Shown: positions 1 to 9,207, numbered from the stretch's first letter. The stretch: 64,000 bases of DNA from Hyphomicrobiales bacterium (GCA_930633525.1 CAKNFP010000002.1:1612001-1676000); one strand, 5' to 3'. A program made the numbers and translations. The notes: generated from the letters alone by a model not told the origin.

Positions 1-728
1 TGCTTGGGGTGCGGGAGATGTTGGCGAGGTACCCCAAGGAGTTGTCGGGCGGTCAACAGCAACGGGTCGCGCTCGGCCGGGCGATGGTCCGTGACCCCAA
101 GGTTTTCCTGCTCGACGAGCCCTTATCCAATCTGGACGCGCGGCTGCGCATTCGCATGCGGCAGGACATCAAGGCGCTGCACGCCCGCATCGGTTCGACG
201 ATCATCTATGTAACCCACGATCAGGCAGAAGCCATGTCGATGTCGAGCCGCATCGCGGTTTTCGCCCGCGGCAAGCTGCAACAATTCGCAAGCCCGTTCG
301 ATATCTATAACCGCCCTGCCAATCTCTTCGTGGCAGGTTTTGTGGGCGAGCGTGAAATCAATCAGTTCAACGGGCGGCTGGTACGCGGCGATGGACAATT
401 GCTGCTCGAGGCGGGAGGGCTGGTTTTCTCGATGGGGCCAGCGGAAGACCTGCGCGCTGCGGTGGATAGCAACGCGACGGTGGGCGTCCGCGCAGAAAGC
501 CTCGAGCCTCGAACAGAGCCAGGGCCAGGCCTCATTCCAGCGCGCGTGATCATGTCGGAACTGATCGGCCCCGACCTGATCCTTCAGGTCAAGGCGGGAG
601 AACTGACGTTTGATTGCCGCGCCGATCCACGCCTTCGCTTCGGAGACACGGTGCATCTGAAACCCCGCACCGAGGATTTCCATCTCTTCGATAACGACAC
701 CACCAACAATCTTCGCGTCTGCGTCTGA
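1..728 (+). CDS. Sugar ABC transporter ATP-binding protein, MalK/UgpC type (5' truncated by window)
   Basis: ATPase subunit of a CUT1-type carbohydrate importer, acting on the cytoplasmic face of the membrane. Only the C-terminal two thirds is present; the reading frame is open to the first base of the window. Visible are the signature motif LSGGQQQRVALGRAM, the Walker B and D-loop stretch FLLDEPLSNLDARL and the H-loop THDQAEAM. A C-terminal extension of about 120 residues fits the TOBE regulatory domain of MalK/UgpC proteins. Walker A lies outside the window. It ends 23 bases before the FAD oxidoreductase gene, so it is probably the last transporter gene of the same operon. The two sugar importers elsewhere in the window have no ATPase of their own, so this protein or a relative could serve them; that is inference. 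Confidence 0.9.
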   Translation, partial: LGVREMLARYPKELSGGQQQRVALGRAMVRDPKVFLLDEPLSNLDARLRIRMRQDIKALHARIGSTIIYVTHDQAEAMSMSSRIAVFARGKLQQFASPFDIYNRPANLFVAGFVGEREINQFNGRLVRGDGQLLLEAGGLVFSMGPAEDLRAAVDSNATVGVRAESLEPRTEPGPGLIPARVIMSELIGPDLILQVKAGELTFDCRADPRLRFGDTVHLKPRTEDFHLFDNDTTNNLRVCV

Positions 729-751
729 CGCTCACGCCGAAAGGAAAGCCG

Positions 752-2149
752 ATGGAACAGCGTCTGAAACAAGTAGACTACGACGTGGTCGTGGTCGGAG
801 GCGGTGCCGCCGGAGTCGCCGCAGCAGTGTCCGCCGCGAAAAATGGATCGCGGACTTTGTTGATCGAAGCCGGACCCCTGATCGGTGGTGAGATGCTGAG
901 CGGACTGCCGATCGACGGATGTCTGTCGACGCGGGGCGAATGGGTCGTCGGGGGCGTGGCGCGCGAGATCTTCGAAGAATGCGATCGGCTGGGCGGTTAT
1001 GTCGGACATTTCTATGATTGGCGAACGATCTGGGTCGTCTCCGTCGATCCCGAGATCATGAAGCTTGCGGTCGTCAATGTGGTGCGGCGCGCCGGGGTCG
1101 ATATGCTGCTGTACACCTTTGCCGAGGAGGTGGTCGTCCAAGACGGCAGCGTTAAGGGGGTCATCGTTCTCAACAAGAACCAGCGGACGCTGATCAGCGC
1201 AAAAGTATTCATCGATTGCTCGGGCGACGGTGATCTGGCGCAACTTGCGGGAGCACCATTCGAATCGGGCGGCGGCAACGGGGAGTTTCAGCCGGTCAGC
1301 CTCGTGTTTCGTATGTCGGGCGTCGATTTCGGGCGGCTGATGAGCTTCGTCGGAGAAAATTCCGAGAACGTGGCGGTGGCCGAGAACCCCTACTATGCCG
1401 ACATCAGCCGAGAGGAGCAGGTCCGTCGTCTGGTGGCGCAGGGCTATCCCAAAGTGTTCTTCGTCGCCAACGGGCCGTTGATCAAGCAGGCGATCGCCGA
1501 TGGCGACCTGCATGCCACGGCGCTGATCGGCATTGGGCCGGTCTCAATGAAGCGGCGCGAGGTCTATTGCAATACAACCCGCATCGCGGATGTCGATGCA
1601 ACGCGTACTGATCAACTCACCAAGGCCTTGCCAGATCTTATGGACCAGGTCTGGAGCTGCGCCGGCTTCCTGTCCCGCCGGGTCCCGGGCTTTGAAGACG
1701 CCCATTTCTCCGGGATCGCTCCGCGCATCGGAATCCGCGAAACGCGCCGCATTATGGGCGACTATGTCCTCACCGCAGAGGATGTGCTGGAGGCCCGCAA
1801 ACGAGACGACGGCGTCGCAAAGGGCGCGCATCACATCGATGTGCACGGTTCAGGCACCAAGCAACTGCGTCAGCCCATAAAAGGTGGAGGATCCTACGAC
1901 ATACCCTATGGCAGCCTCATTCCCCGTAACTTGACGAATGTGTTGCTCGCGGGTCGGTGCTTTTCCGCAACACGTGAGGCCCATGGCTCGGCTCGTGTGA
2001 TGGGCACTTGTATGGCGATGGGACAGGCGGTCGGCACCGCCGCAGCCATGGTCTCCAAATCCAACCACCTTGATGTCCGCCAGGTGCCTGTCGACGCTTT
2101 GCGCTCGCGGTTGAAAGCCCAAGGCGCGGTTATCGACGGAACGCACTGA
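752..2149 (+). CDS. FAD-dependent oxidoreductase (FAD_oxidored family)
   Basis: Flavoprotein of 465 residues. The N-terminal Rossmann motif GGGAAG (residues 16-21) follows a hydrophobic beta strand and precedes an acidic strand end (LIEAG), the classic FAD ADP-binding fold. The C-terminal part has [26 protein letters not shown] and a GTCMAMGQAVG segment, as in the FAD_oxidored family of putative dehydrogenases. No signal peptide is visible, so it is likely cytoplasmic. AAAGGAAAG precedes the ATG at good spacing. The stop overlaps the next start as TGATG, implying translational coupling with the GMC gene. It is clearly related to the partial gene at 63393-64000, which shares IGIRETRR and [20 protein letters not shown]. 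The substrate is unknown; a carbohydrate or polyol intermediate is likely from context. Confidence 0.85.
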   Translation: MEQRLKQVDYDVVVVGGGAAGVAAAVSAAKNGSRTLLIEAGPLIGGEMLSGLPIDGCLSTRGEWVVGGVAREIFEECDRLGGYVGHFYDWRTIWVVSVDPEIMKLAVVNVVRRAGVDMLLYTFAEEVVVQDGSVKGVIVLNKNQRTLISAKVFIDCSGDGDLAQLAGAPFESGGGNGEFQPVSLVFRMSGVDFGRLMSFVGENSENVAVAENPYYADISREEQVRRLVAQGYPKVFFVANGPLIKQAIADGDLHATALIGIGPVSMKRREVYCNTTRIADVDATRTDQLTKALPDLMDQVWSCAGFLSRRVPGFEDAHFSGIAPRIGIRETRRIMGDYVLTAEDVLEARKRDDGVAKGAHHIDVHGSGTKQLRQPIKGGGSYDIPYGSLIPRNLTNVLLAGRCFSATREAHGSARVMGTCMAMGQAVGTAAAMVSKSNHLDVRQVPVDALRSRLKAQGAVIDGTH

Positions 2150-4341
2150 TGTCTTGGGTCAGTCTGGATCAAAGCGAGGCTGTCATGGTGTCGGCGCTTG
2201 TGCGCCGTATCTGGCCGGCTGATGCCTCCGGGGAAGATGGCGCCGATCTGGGGGTGGTCACCTACATCGACAGGGCGCTCGGTGGGCATGAGCGCGCGCA
2301 CTGGTCAGATTACCGTTCGGCACTCGCGGCGCTGAACACCATGGCGCAGCAGCGCTTTGGCCTCGAGTTCAGGAATTGCAGCGTCGCGCAGCAGGATGCC
2401 CTGATTACCGCAATGGAGGAAGGACGCATCGCAGGCCTGCCCAAGGGCTTCTTTGCTCTCCTGCGCCGCCACGTCATCGAAGGCCTTTTTGCCGATCCTG
2501 CTTATGGCGGAAATCGCGACACCGGGGGCTGGGCGTCCATCGGCTTCCCGGGTGTGGTTGCCGCGCACACAGTCGATGAGAATCTGGGCGCTCCGGTGGA
2601 CCTGCGGGGTGGACGGCGGGCCACCATGGGCGATGCAGAACGCCGGCTGGATCCGAGCCCTTCAGCCCCGGCACTGGTACAGTCCGGTGACACCGCGGAT
2701 GTGATTGTGGTGGGGGCGGGCGGCGTCGGCGCACTCGTAGCCCCATGGCTGGCCATGACCGGGCTCAAGGTTGTTGCTTTCGAGGCGGGAGGTGCACGTG
2801 AGGCGGCTTCGAGCCGGCCCGACGAATTGCGCAACGCTTACTATTGCCGTGCGGGGTTCGGTGAGAAGTTCAACGAAGAGGTGCCAAGCTGGCGGGAGCA
2901 ACCGGGTTTCGAAACAAGCCCGATGACGTTCTCGCTTGGCCGGATGTGCAATGGTGTCGGTGGATCGCTCATCCACTACGGCGCCCGGTTGCGCCGACAA
3001 CATCCGCACCAGTTTTCCATGCGTAGCACGCTGTCCGATCTCGGCTTGCTGGAGGGCCTCGATCCCTCCTGCACGGTGGCTGACTGGCCGCTCGGCTATG
3101 ATGATCTGGCGGAGCACTATGAGGCTCTGGAATGGATGGTCGGGATCGCGGGGCCTGATGAGCACCCGTTCATTCCTCGCCGCAAGGGGCTGCCAATGCC
3201 TCCCGCCCGCGCATTTGCTGCCGGCGAGAAGTTCGGAGCGATAGCGCGATCTCTTGGCCTTCATCCGGAGCCGGTACCGGTCGGCATCAACACCGTGCCG
3301 TGGAATGGCAGGCCGGCGATGGACTACTCGCCATGGGGCGAGGGGATGGGGTCGCCCACGCGTGCCCGGTGGATGCCTGATGACGATCTTATTCCGACCG
3401 CGCTCGCAACCGGTAATCTGGAGATCCGAACGCATACGCGGGTCCTGCGCGTGCTGACGGACAGCTCAGGCCGCGCTTCCGGTGTGGCCTATGTCGACCA
3501 GCAAGGCCAAGGGTGCGAAATGCGCGCGCGGGCAGTGATCCTGTCCGCCTACACATTCGAAAATATCCGCTTGATGTTCCTGTCGGGCGACACGGAGCGG
3601 CCCGCGGGGCTCGGCAATTCGAATGGTCAACTCGGGCAGCATTTCATGACCAAGCAGTTTCCATCGGTCTATGGCTGGTACCCGGGTCAAAGCTTCAACC
3701 GGCATACCGGGCCCGGCGCGCAAGGGCTGGTCGTAGAGGATATGCTCACCCCTGCTTTCATGGCGCGAGAGCGGCTGCCAGGCGGCGGCACGTTGTCGAC
3801 GGAGAACCAGCTTCTGCCCATCCAGATCGCGCGGGAACCGTTGCCCGCGGATGTTCCCTTATGGGGCGAGGCGTGGAAGCGGCATGTCCACGGTTGGAAT
3901 GAACGGCTGGCCATTCGTATCCAAACCGATACGCTGCCCTATGCGGAGAACCGTCTCGATCTCGATCCGCTGCGTCGTGATCGCAGCGGGCTGGGGCTGC
4001 CAGTCGTCCGTGTCACCTATGGCATCCGCGATCATGAGATGTTGCTTTATCGGCGCATGATCGCCGAGGCCGAAGCGTTGCATCGCGCTATGGGCGCGGA
4101 AAAGATCTGGGCGGGGCCGATTTTCACGGGCATCGGCAGTTGTCATGATCTTGGCGGCTGCCGGATGGGGGACGATCCGTCCCATTCCGTTGTGTCACCT
4201 GACCTAGAGGTGCATGACACGCCCGGACTCTATGTCATGGGTGGAGCGGTATTCCCGTCCTGCCATGCCGTGAACCCGACCCTCACGATCTGGGCGCTGT
4301 GTCGCCGCGCTACGCATGCTCTGATTGGAAAGCTGCAATGA
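2149..4341 (+). CDS. GMC-family oxidoreductase with N-terminal gluconate 2-dehydrogenase gamma-like domain
   Basis: Unusually long GMC flavoprotein (730 residues). Residues about 5-135 resemble gluconate 2-dehydrogenase subunit 3 (the gamma subunit, normally a separate protein). The FAD fold begins near residue 185 with GAGGVG (189-194). The C-terminal half carries GSCHDLGGCRMG and CHAVNPTLTIWAL, the His/Asn active-site region of gluconate/2-ketogluconate dehydrogenase large subunits. Family members oxidise sugars or sugar acids, passing electrons to a cytochrome or quinone. Here there is no Tat or Sec signal and no neighbouring cytochrome gene, so the protein appears cytoplasmic with an unknown electron acceptor. 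It is coupled by 1-base overlaps to the genes on both sides. The fusion reading rests on composition and family memory of the gamma subunit. Confidence 0.85.
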   Translation: MSWVSLDQSEAVMVSALVRRIWPADASGEDGADLGVVTYIDRALGGHERAHWSDYRSALAALNTMAQQRFGLEFRNCSVAQQDALITAMEEGRIAGLPKGFFALLRRHVIEGLFADPAYGGNRDTGGWASIGFPGVVAAHTVDENLGAPVDLRGGRRATMGDAERRLDPSPSAPALVQSGDTADVIVVGAGGVGALVAPWLAMTGLKVVAFEAGGAREAASSRPDELRNAYYCRAGFGEKFNEEVPSWREQPGFETSPMTFSLGRMCNGVGGSLIHYGARLRRQHPHQFSMRSTLSDLGLLEGLDPSCTVADWPLGYDDLAEHYEALEWMVGIAGPDEHPFIPRRKGLPMPPARAFAAGEKFGAIARSLGLHPEPVPVGINTVPWNGRPAMDYSPWGEGMGSPTRARWMPDDDLIPTALATGNLEIRTHTRVLRVLTDSSGRASGVAYVDQQGQGCEMRARAVILSAYTFENIRLMFLSGDTERPAGLGNSNGQLGQHFMTKQFPSVYGWYPGQSFNRHTGPGAQGLVVEDMLTPAFMARERLPGGGTLSTENQLLPIQIAREPLPADVPLWGEAWKRHVHGWNERLAIRIQTDTLPYAENRLDLDPLRRDRSGLGLPVVRVTYGIRDHEMLLYRRMIAEAEALHRAMGAEKIWAGPIFTGIGSCHDLGGCRMGDDPSHSVVSPDLEVHDTPGLYVMGGAVFPSCHAVNPTLTIWALCRRATHALIGKLQ

Positions 4342-5795
4342 TGCTTGAGCGAGCAATTGAAGCCGTGGCTTCGGTGGTTTTGACGCACCGCATCGGCGGA
4401 CGCAAAGTCGGTGCCGGTTCAGACCGGGCGCTGATCGATCCGGGCCGGGCGTTGGCCTTCGCCTCCGCGCCCGACGGTGGGCTGGCTGATGTCGACGCGG
4501 CGGTGGCGGCGGCCCGCAGTGCGTTTGCAGGTCCTTGGCGCGGGATGAAGCCGGCCGATAGGGGACGGCTGCTCATGGCTGCATCGCAGCGCTTGATTGC
4601 GGAGCTAGATCGCTTCGCGCTCGTCGAAACGCTGAACGTGGGCAAGCCTCTGCGGCAGGCCCGCGCCGACGTCGCCACGGCGGCGCGGTTTTTTGAATAC
4701 TATGCCGGGATGGCCGACAAGCTGGAAGGCGAGACGATTCCGCTTGGGCCCGGCATGATGGCATGGACCGAGCGCGAGCCGGTGGGCATCGTCGCGCAGA
4801 TCGTGCCATGGAATGCGCCGCTTGCGATGCTCTCCCGCGGGCTTGCTCCAGCTCTTGCGGCCGGGTGCACGGTCGTCGCCAAACCAGCCGAGACAACGCC
4901 TCTAACTGCTCTCATGCTGGCGGATCTACTACAAGAGGTCGGCTTGCCGGATGGTGTGCTGAATGTTGTGCTAGGTGCCGGTCATACCGCAGGCGCTGCC
5001 CTTGCTGCCCATACAGAAGTGAATCACATCACATTTACGGGGTCGGTCGCGACCGGCAGAGCCGTGATGGTTGCCGCTGCCGCCCATCTTGCCACCGTAA
5101 CGCTGGAACTCGGCGGCAAGTCGCCGGTCGTGGTGCTGGACGACGCCGATCTCCATGCGGCGGCGGAAGGTATTACGCGAGGCATATTTACCAATGCAGG
5201 ACAGGTCTGTTCGGCGGCAGCGCGATTGGTGGTGGACCGGCGCATCTCCGATGCGCTGCTGGAGGATCTCGTTCGTCGAGCCGGCGCGCTGGATCTGGGC
5301 CATGGGCTGCATGATCCCGATCTTGGGCCACTGGCTTCCGAAATTCAGCTGAAGAGGGTGAATGATAGGGTGCAGGAGGCTAAAGCGGCGGGCGACACTG
5401 TCCTTACGGGCGGTATTCAGGCATCAGGCCCCGGCTATTTCTTTCAACCGACGATTATGGCGACCAGTCCCGACAGTCCACTTGCGCAGGAGGAAATCTT
5501 CGGGCCGGTTCTGACCGTCCTGGAGGTTGACGATCCGGCCGAGGCGCTGCGCGTCTCCAATAACTCACGCTTCGGCCTTGTCGCGGGTATATACAGCCGG
5601 AATATCGACCGCGCGCTCGCCTTTGCCCGTTCGGTTGAAGCTGGGCAGGTCTTTATCAACCGTTTCCTGGCGGGGGGTGTCGAAACGCCGGTCGGCGGCG
5701 TGAAGGACAGCGGCATCGGGCGTGAAAAGGGCCTGCGAGGGCTCGAGGCATACCTTCGCGTCAAGTGTACCACGGTGGCGTATGATGCATCCTGA
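4341..5795 (+). CDS. Aldehyde dehydrogenase (NAD(P)-dependent)
   Basis: Aldehyde dehydrogenase superfamily enzyme of 484 residues oxidising an aldehyde to the acid in the cytoplasm. Visible are the N-terminal IVPWNAPL cofactor region, the glycine loop FTGSVATGRAV, the general base in LELGGKSP (Glu256) and the catalytic cysteine in GQVCSAA (Cys290), a normal Glu-Cys spacing. The start is taken as the second of two consecutive ATG codons (4338 and 4341), because it gives the same TGATG overlap with the GMC gene as that gene has with its own upstream neighbour. In this operon it could oxidise the aldehyde released by the terminal aldolase (for example glycolaldehyde or glyceraldehyde) or a sugar aldehyde made by the flavoproteins. 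Confidence 0.92.
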   Translation: MLERAIEAVASVVLTHRIGGRKVGAGSDRALIDPGRALAFASAPDGGLADVDAAVAAARSAFAGPWRGMKPADRGRLLMAASQRLIAELDRFALVETLNVGKPLRQARADVATAARFFEYYAGMADKLEGETIPLGPGMMAWTEREPVGIVAQIVPWNAPLAMLSRGLAPALAAGCTVVAKPAETTPLTALMLADLLQEVGLPDGVLNVVLGAGHTAGAALAAHTEVNHITFTGSVATGRAVMVAAAAHLATVTLELGGKSPVVVLDDADLHAAAEGITRGIFTNAGQVCSAAARLVVDRRISDALLEDLVRRAGALDLGHGLHDPDLGPLASEIQLKRVNDRVQEAKAAGDTVLTGGIQASGPGYFFQPTIMATSPDSPLAQEEIFGPVLTVLEVDDPAEALRVSNNSRFGLVAGIYSRNIDRALAFARSVEAGQVFINRFLAGGVETPVGGVKDSGIGREKGLRGLEAYLRVKCTTVAYDAS

Positions 5796-6459
5796 ACCAC
5801 ATCGCGTTCTCTGTTTCGGCGATAGTCTCACCTGGGGCCTCGATCCCCTGCAGGGGCGCCGCCATGGTGAGGCGGCACGCTGGCCCTTGGTCATGGAGCG
5901 TGCTTTCGGCCCCGGCTTGCGTGTCATCGAAGATGGGCAGGGCGGTCGCACAACCGTTTTCGAGGATCCGTCATCACAGGTCAGCAGGAATGGCGCAATG
6001 GTGTTGCCGGTCCTGCTGTCCACGCATCAGCCGCTTGACCTTGTCATTATCATGCTTGGCACGAACGATCTGAAGCCCGCCATATGCGGATCGGCCGAGG
6101 GAGCTGCCGACGGCATCGGCCATCTGGTCGAACTGATCCAGACGCATCCTTGGCACGCCTCATGCCGCATGCCAGGTATCATGATCGTCAGCCCCCCGCA
6201 TTTCCGGCGGACCGTCGAGGGGGAAGGACCTCGGCTGGGACGCGAGATTTCGGAATCGCTCCGCTTACAGCCGGCCTATCGTGCAGTTGCTGCAGCGCGG
6301 GGCTGCCATTTCTTTGACGCAGCATCGGTCGCGGAAGCGTCGGCGGTTGATGGTGTGCATCTTGAGGCGGAAGCGACACGCGCGATCGGTCTGGCAATCG
6401 CCCGGGTCCTGCAGGACCATGTCTTCCCTGCAGTAAAGGATGACAGCCATGGCCGGTGA
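5782..6459 (+). CDS. SGNH/GDSL hydrolase, arylesterase/acyltransferase type
   Basis: SGNH-fold hydrolase of about 225 residues. Block I is CFGDSLTWG with the nucleophile Ser, block III is IIMLGTNDL, and block V is VDGVHLE with the Asp-His pair. The wording of blocks I and III and of the DLVIIMLGTND stretch recalls the MsAcT-like oligomeric acyltransferase/esterase group rather than TesA. No signal peptide is seen, so it is cytoplasmic. Its start (5782, with a second ATG at 5785) overlaps the aldehyde dehydrogenase by 14 bases, and its end overlaps the dehydratase by about 20, so it belongs to the operon. A plausible role is hydrolysis of a sugar lactone or removal of an acyl group before dehydration; the family is not a standard sugar lactonase, so this is inference. 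Confidence 0.85.
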   Translation: MMHPEPHRVLCFGDSLTWGLDPLQGRRHGEAARWPLVMERAFGPGLRVIEDGQGGRTTVFEDPSSQVSRNGAMVLPVLLSTHQPLDLVIIMLGTNDLKPAICGSAEGAADGIGHLVELIQTHPWHASCRMPGIMIVSPPHFRRTVEGEGPRLGREISESLRLQPAYRAVAAARGCHFFDAASVAEASAVDGVHLEAEATRAIGLAIARVLQDHVFPAVKDDSHGR

Positions 6460-8182
6460 AGGGGGGGCTCGGCTTCGCAGTGCCCGTTGGTTCGCCCCCG
6501 ACGACCTCCGGTCGATGGGCCACCGTTCACGGTTGATGCAGCTTGGCTATTCCGAGGACGATTTCATGGGCAAGCCGATTATCGGTGTGCTCAATACATG
6601 GTCGGAACTCAATGCCTGCCACGGGCATTTTCGCGACCGCGCGCAGGACGTCAAGCGCGGGGTCGCGCAAGCCGGCGGTTTCGCGGTTGAACTGCCGGCT
6701 CTTTCGGTTGACGAAAGCTTCAACAAGCCGACTTCGATGCTCTACCGCAACCTGCTGGCCATGGAGACCGAAGAGCAGATTCGGGCTCATCCGCTAGATG
6801 GGGTGGTGCTCATGGGCGGCTGTGACAAGACCACACCCGGTCTCGTGATGGGCGCCCTTACCGCTGGTATTCCGATGATCTTCCTGCCCGCCGGCCCGAT
6901 GCTGAGCGGCAACTATGCGGGTCAGGTCCTTGGCTCGGGATCGGACGCCTGGAAATACTGGGATGAACGCCGCGCGGGGAATGTGCCTGATGCGGAATGG
7001 CTTGGCATCCAGGGTGGCATAGCGCGTTCGGCCGGCACGTGCATGACCATGGGCACCGCCGCGACCATGATGGCCATCACCGAGGCGATGGGCCTGACCC
7101 TACCCGGCGCATCTTCAATTCCTGCGGTCGATTCCGGCCATCAACGCATGTCGGCCGACTGCGGGAGGCGCATTGTTGCGATGGTGCATGAGGATTTGAC
7201 GCCGGATCGGATCGTTACGGAGCGCGCTGTGCGGAACGCCGTCGTTGTCGCCATGGCGACCGGGTGTTCGACGAACGCAGTAATTCACCTGATTGCAATT
7301 GCTCGACGCGCCGGCGTGCAGCTGACGCTCGACGATTTCGACGCACTGGGACGCACGACGCCACTTATCGCAAATGTCCGTCCGGCGGGCAAAGAGTATC
7401 TGATGGAGGATTTCTATTACGCAGGTGGCCTGCGGGGGCTGATGCATCAACTTGGCAACCGGCTTGATCTCTCGGCGGTTACGGTTACCGGACAAGCCCT
7501 TGGCCAAACACTTGAGCACGCGCAGGTCTATAACGACGAGGTGATCCGACCGCTGTCCAATCCCGTCTATCACGAGGGTTCGCTGGCAGTCCTGCGCGGC
7601 AACCTCTGCCCCGATGGCGCGGTCATCAAACCTGCTGCCTGCGATCCGAAGTTCCACGTTCATGAGGGCCCAGCGCTGGTATTTGACAGCTACCCGGAAA
7701 TGAAGGCGGCCATCGACGATGAAAATCTCGATGTGACGCCCGATCATGTGCTGGTGCTGCGCAATGCCGGCCCGCTCGGAGGCCCCGGTTTCCCCGAATG
7801 GGGAATGCTCCCGATCCCGAAAGCCCTGATCCGACAGGGCCACCGCGATATGCTGCGAATCTCGGATGCACGTATGTCGGGCACATCCTACGGCGCATGT
7901 GTGCTGCATATCGCCCCTGAAGCCTATATCGGCGGCCCGCTTGCGCTGTTGCGCACGGGCGACATCCTGCGCATGGACCTGCCGAGCCGCAGGCTCGACA
8001 TGCTGGTGGACGATGCCGAACTGGAACGCCGCCGTGCCGCATGGCAAGCGTCCGAACCCCGCTATGAACGCGGGTGGGGCTGGCTGTTCTCGCGCCATGT
8101 CACGCAGGCCGACAAGGGCTGTGATTTCGACTTTCTCGAACGCGGCTTCGGAAAGGCCGCGGGCGAACCGGATATTTTCTGA
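6440..8182 (+). CDS. IlvD/Edd-family sugar-acid dehydratase ([2Fe-2S] type)
   Basis: 580-residue dehydratase of the dihydroxy-acid/6-phosphogluconate dehydratase family. The three cluster cysteines of the pentonate dehydratase branch are in place: Cys60 (NACHGH), Cys128 (GGCDKTTP) and Cys201 (AGTCMTMG). Lys130 sits where arabinonate dehydratase has a carboxylated lysine. These positions are each one residue off those I recall for the Rhizobium L-arabinonate dehydratase, which argues for a sugar-acid rather than a branched-chain role. The reaction would be loss of water from an aldonate giving a 2-keto-3-deoxy acid. The DapA-like aldolase starts 9 bases after the stop, as expected for the next step. 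An alternative start is the ATG at 6449. Confidence 0.93.
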   Translation: MTAMAGEGGARLRSARWFAPDDLRSMGHRSRLMQLGYSEDDFMGKPIIGVLNTWSELNACHGHFRDRAQDVKRGVAQAGGFAVELPALSVDESFNKPTSMLYRNLLAMETEEQIRAHPLDGVVLMGGCDKTTPGLVMGALTAGIPMIFLPAGPMLSGNYAGQVLGSGSDAWKYWDERRAGNVPDAEWLGIQGGIARSAGTCMTMGTAATMMAITEAMGLTLPGASSIPAVDSGHQRMSADCGRRIVAMVHEDLTPDRIVTERAVRNAVVVAMATGCSTNAVIHLIAIARRAGVQLTLDDFDALGRTTPLIANVRPAGKEYLMEDFYYAGGLRGLMHQLGNRLDLSAVTVTGQALGQTLEHAQVYNDEVIRPLSNPVYHEGSLAVLRGNLCPDGAVIKPAACDPKFHVHEGPALVFDSYPEMKAAIDDENLDVTPDHVLVLRNAGPLGGPGFPEWGMLPIPKALIRQGHRDMLRISDARMSGTSYGACVLHIAPEAYIGGPLALLRTGDILRMDLPSRRLDMLVDDAELERRRAAWQASEPRYERGWGWLFSRHVTQADKGCDFDFLERGFGKAAGEPDIF

Positions 8183-8191
8183 GGGATATCG

Positions 8192-9094
8192 ATGACAAAC
8201 TCACTCGACCGAGCCCTGACCGGGATCTCGGGAATTCTGGTCACGCCCTATGATGATGGAGGCCGGGTCGCTCCTGAGCGTCTTGCGCCAATCCTTGATC
8301 GGGCTCTTGGTGCGGGCTTGCATATTCCCGTCATCAATGGAAACACGAGCGAATTCTACGCCCTGACCACTGACGAAGCCTGCACCATGGTGCGTGAGGT
8401 CGTCGATCTGGTGGCCGACCGGGCGCCTGTTCTGGCGGGTGTCGGCCGAGCGATAGGAGATGCCTGCCGCCTTGCCCGGGCATCTGCAGAGGCAGGCGCT
8501 GCTGGGCTGATGATCCACCAGCCGCCCGATCCGTTCGTGGCCCCGCGCGGGATCGTCGAATATCTGAAGGCGGTTGCCGATGCATCGGGCGGGCTGCCGA
8601 TGATGTTATATCTGCGCAACGACACCATCGGTACGGCCGCTATCGCCGATCTCTGTGCCGTTCCAGGCGTGCGGGGCGTCAAGTGGGCAACACCAAACCC
8701 GCTTCGTCTTGCCGAGGCCAAGGCCGCGTGCGACCCGTCCATCGTATGGGTCGGCGGGCTTGCCGAAATATGGGCGCCCACTTTCTATGCCGTTGGTGCG
8801 CGGGGTTTCACCTCCGGCTTGATCAACGTTTGGCCTGAACGCTCCCTCGCAATTCATGCCGCGCTGGAAGCGGGAAAATATCCAGAAGCAAATGCACTGA
8901 TTGCTGGCATGAAGGCCTTTGAAGATATCCGGGCCGAAGAAATGAATGGTACCAATGTGACTGTCGTCAAAGCTGCACTTCAGTCGTCGGGGCGAGATTG
9001 TGGGCCGACGCGACCACCTTCCGCCTGGCCATTGAACCCGCCACAACAAGCAAAGCTTCACGCCTTTCTAAAAGCCAACGGGCTGGACGGCTAG
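8192..9094 (+). CDS. Dihydrodipicolinate synthase/N-acetylneuraminate lyase family aldolase
   Basis: Class I aldolase or dehydratase of 300 residues with a (beta/alpha)8 barrel. Visible are the Schiff-base lysine in GVKWATP, the tyrosine in MMLYLRND and the pyruvate-binding GNTSEFY loop (family GxxGE/GNTGE region). Following a sugar-acid dehydratase by 9 bases, it most likely cleaves or further dehydrates a 2-keto-3-deoxy sugar acid, giving pyruvate plus an aldehyde (Dahms-like route) or a 2-ketoglutarate semialdehyde (Weimberg-like route). Lysine biosynthesis is unlikely from context. GAGGGATATCG precedes the ATG. It is the last gene of the operon; the next gene is convergent. Confidence 0.9.
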   Translation: MTNSLDRALTGISGILVTPYDDGGRVAPERLAPILDRALGAGLHIPVINGNTSEFYALTTDEACTMVREVVDLVADRAPVLAGVGRAIGDACRLARASAEAGAAGLMIHQPPDPFVAPRGIVEYLKAVADASGGLPMMLYLRNDTIGTAAIADLCAVPGVRGVKWATPNPLRLAEAKAACDPSIVWVGGLAEIWAPTFYAVGARGFTSGLINVWPERSLAIHAALEAGKYPEANALIAGMKAFEDIRAEEMNGTNVTVVKAALQSSGRDCGPTRPPSAWPLNPPQQAKLHAFLKANGLDG

Positions 9095-9207
9095 CCAAAT
9101 CTCACAGAGTTTCCAAGGTAGAAAACGGTCGGGTGATAATATATCCCGAATTCGCGTATGCTTACCCCGCGCGTTGGCGGGAGGCCTGAGCCTTGAACGC
9201 CGAAGGC

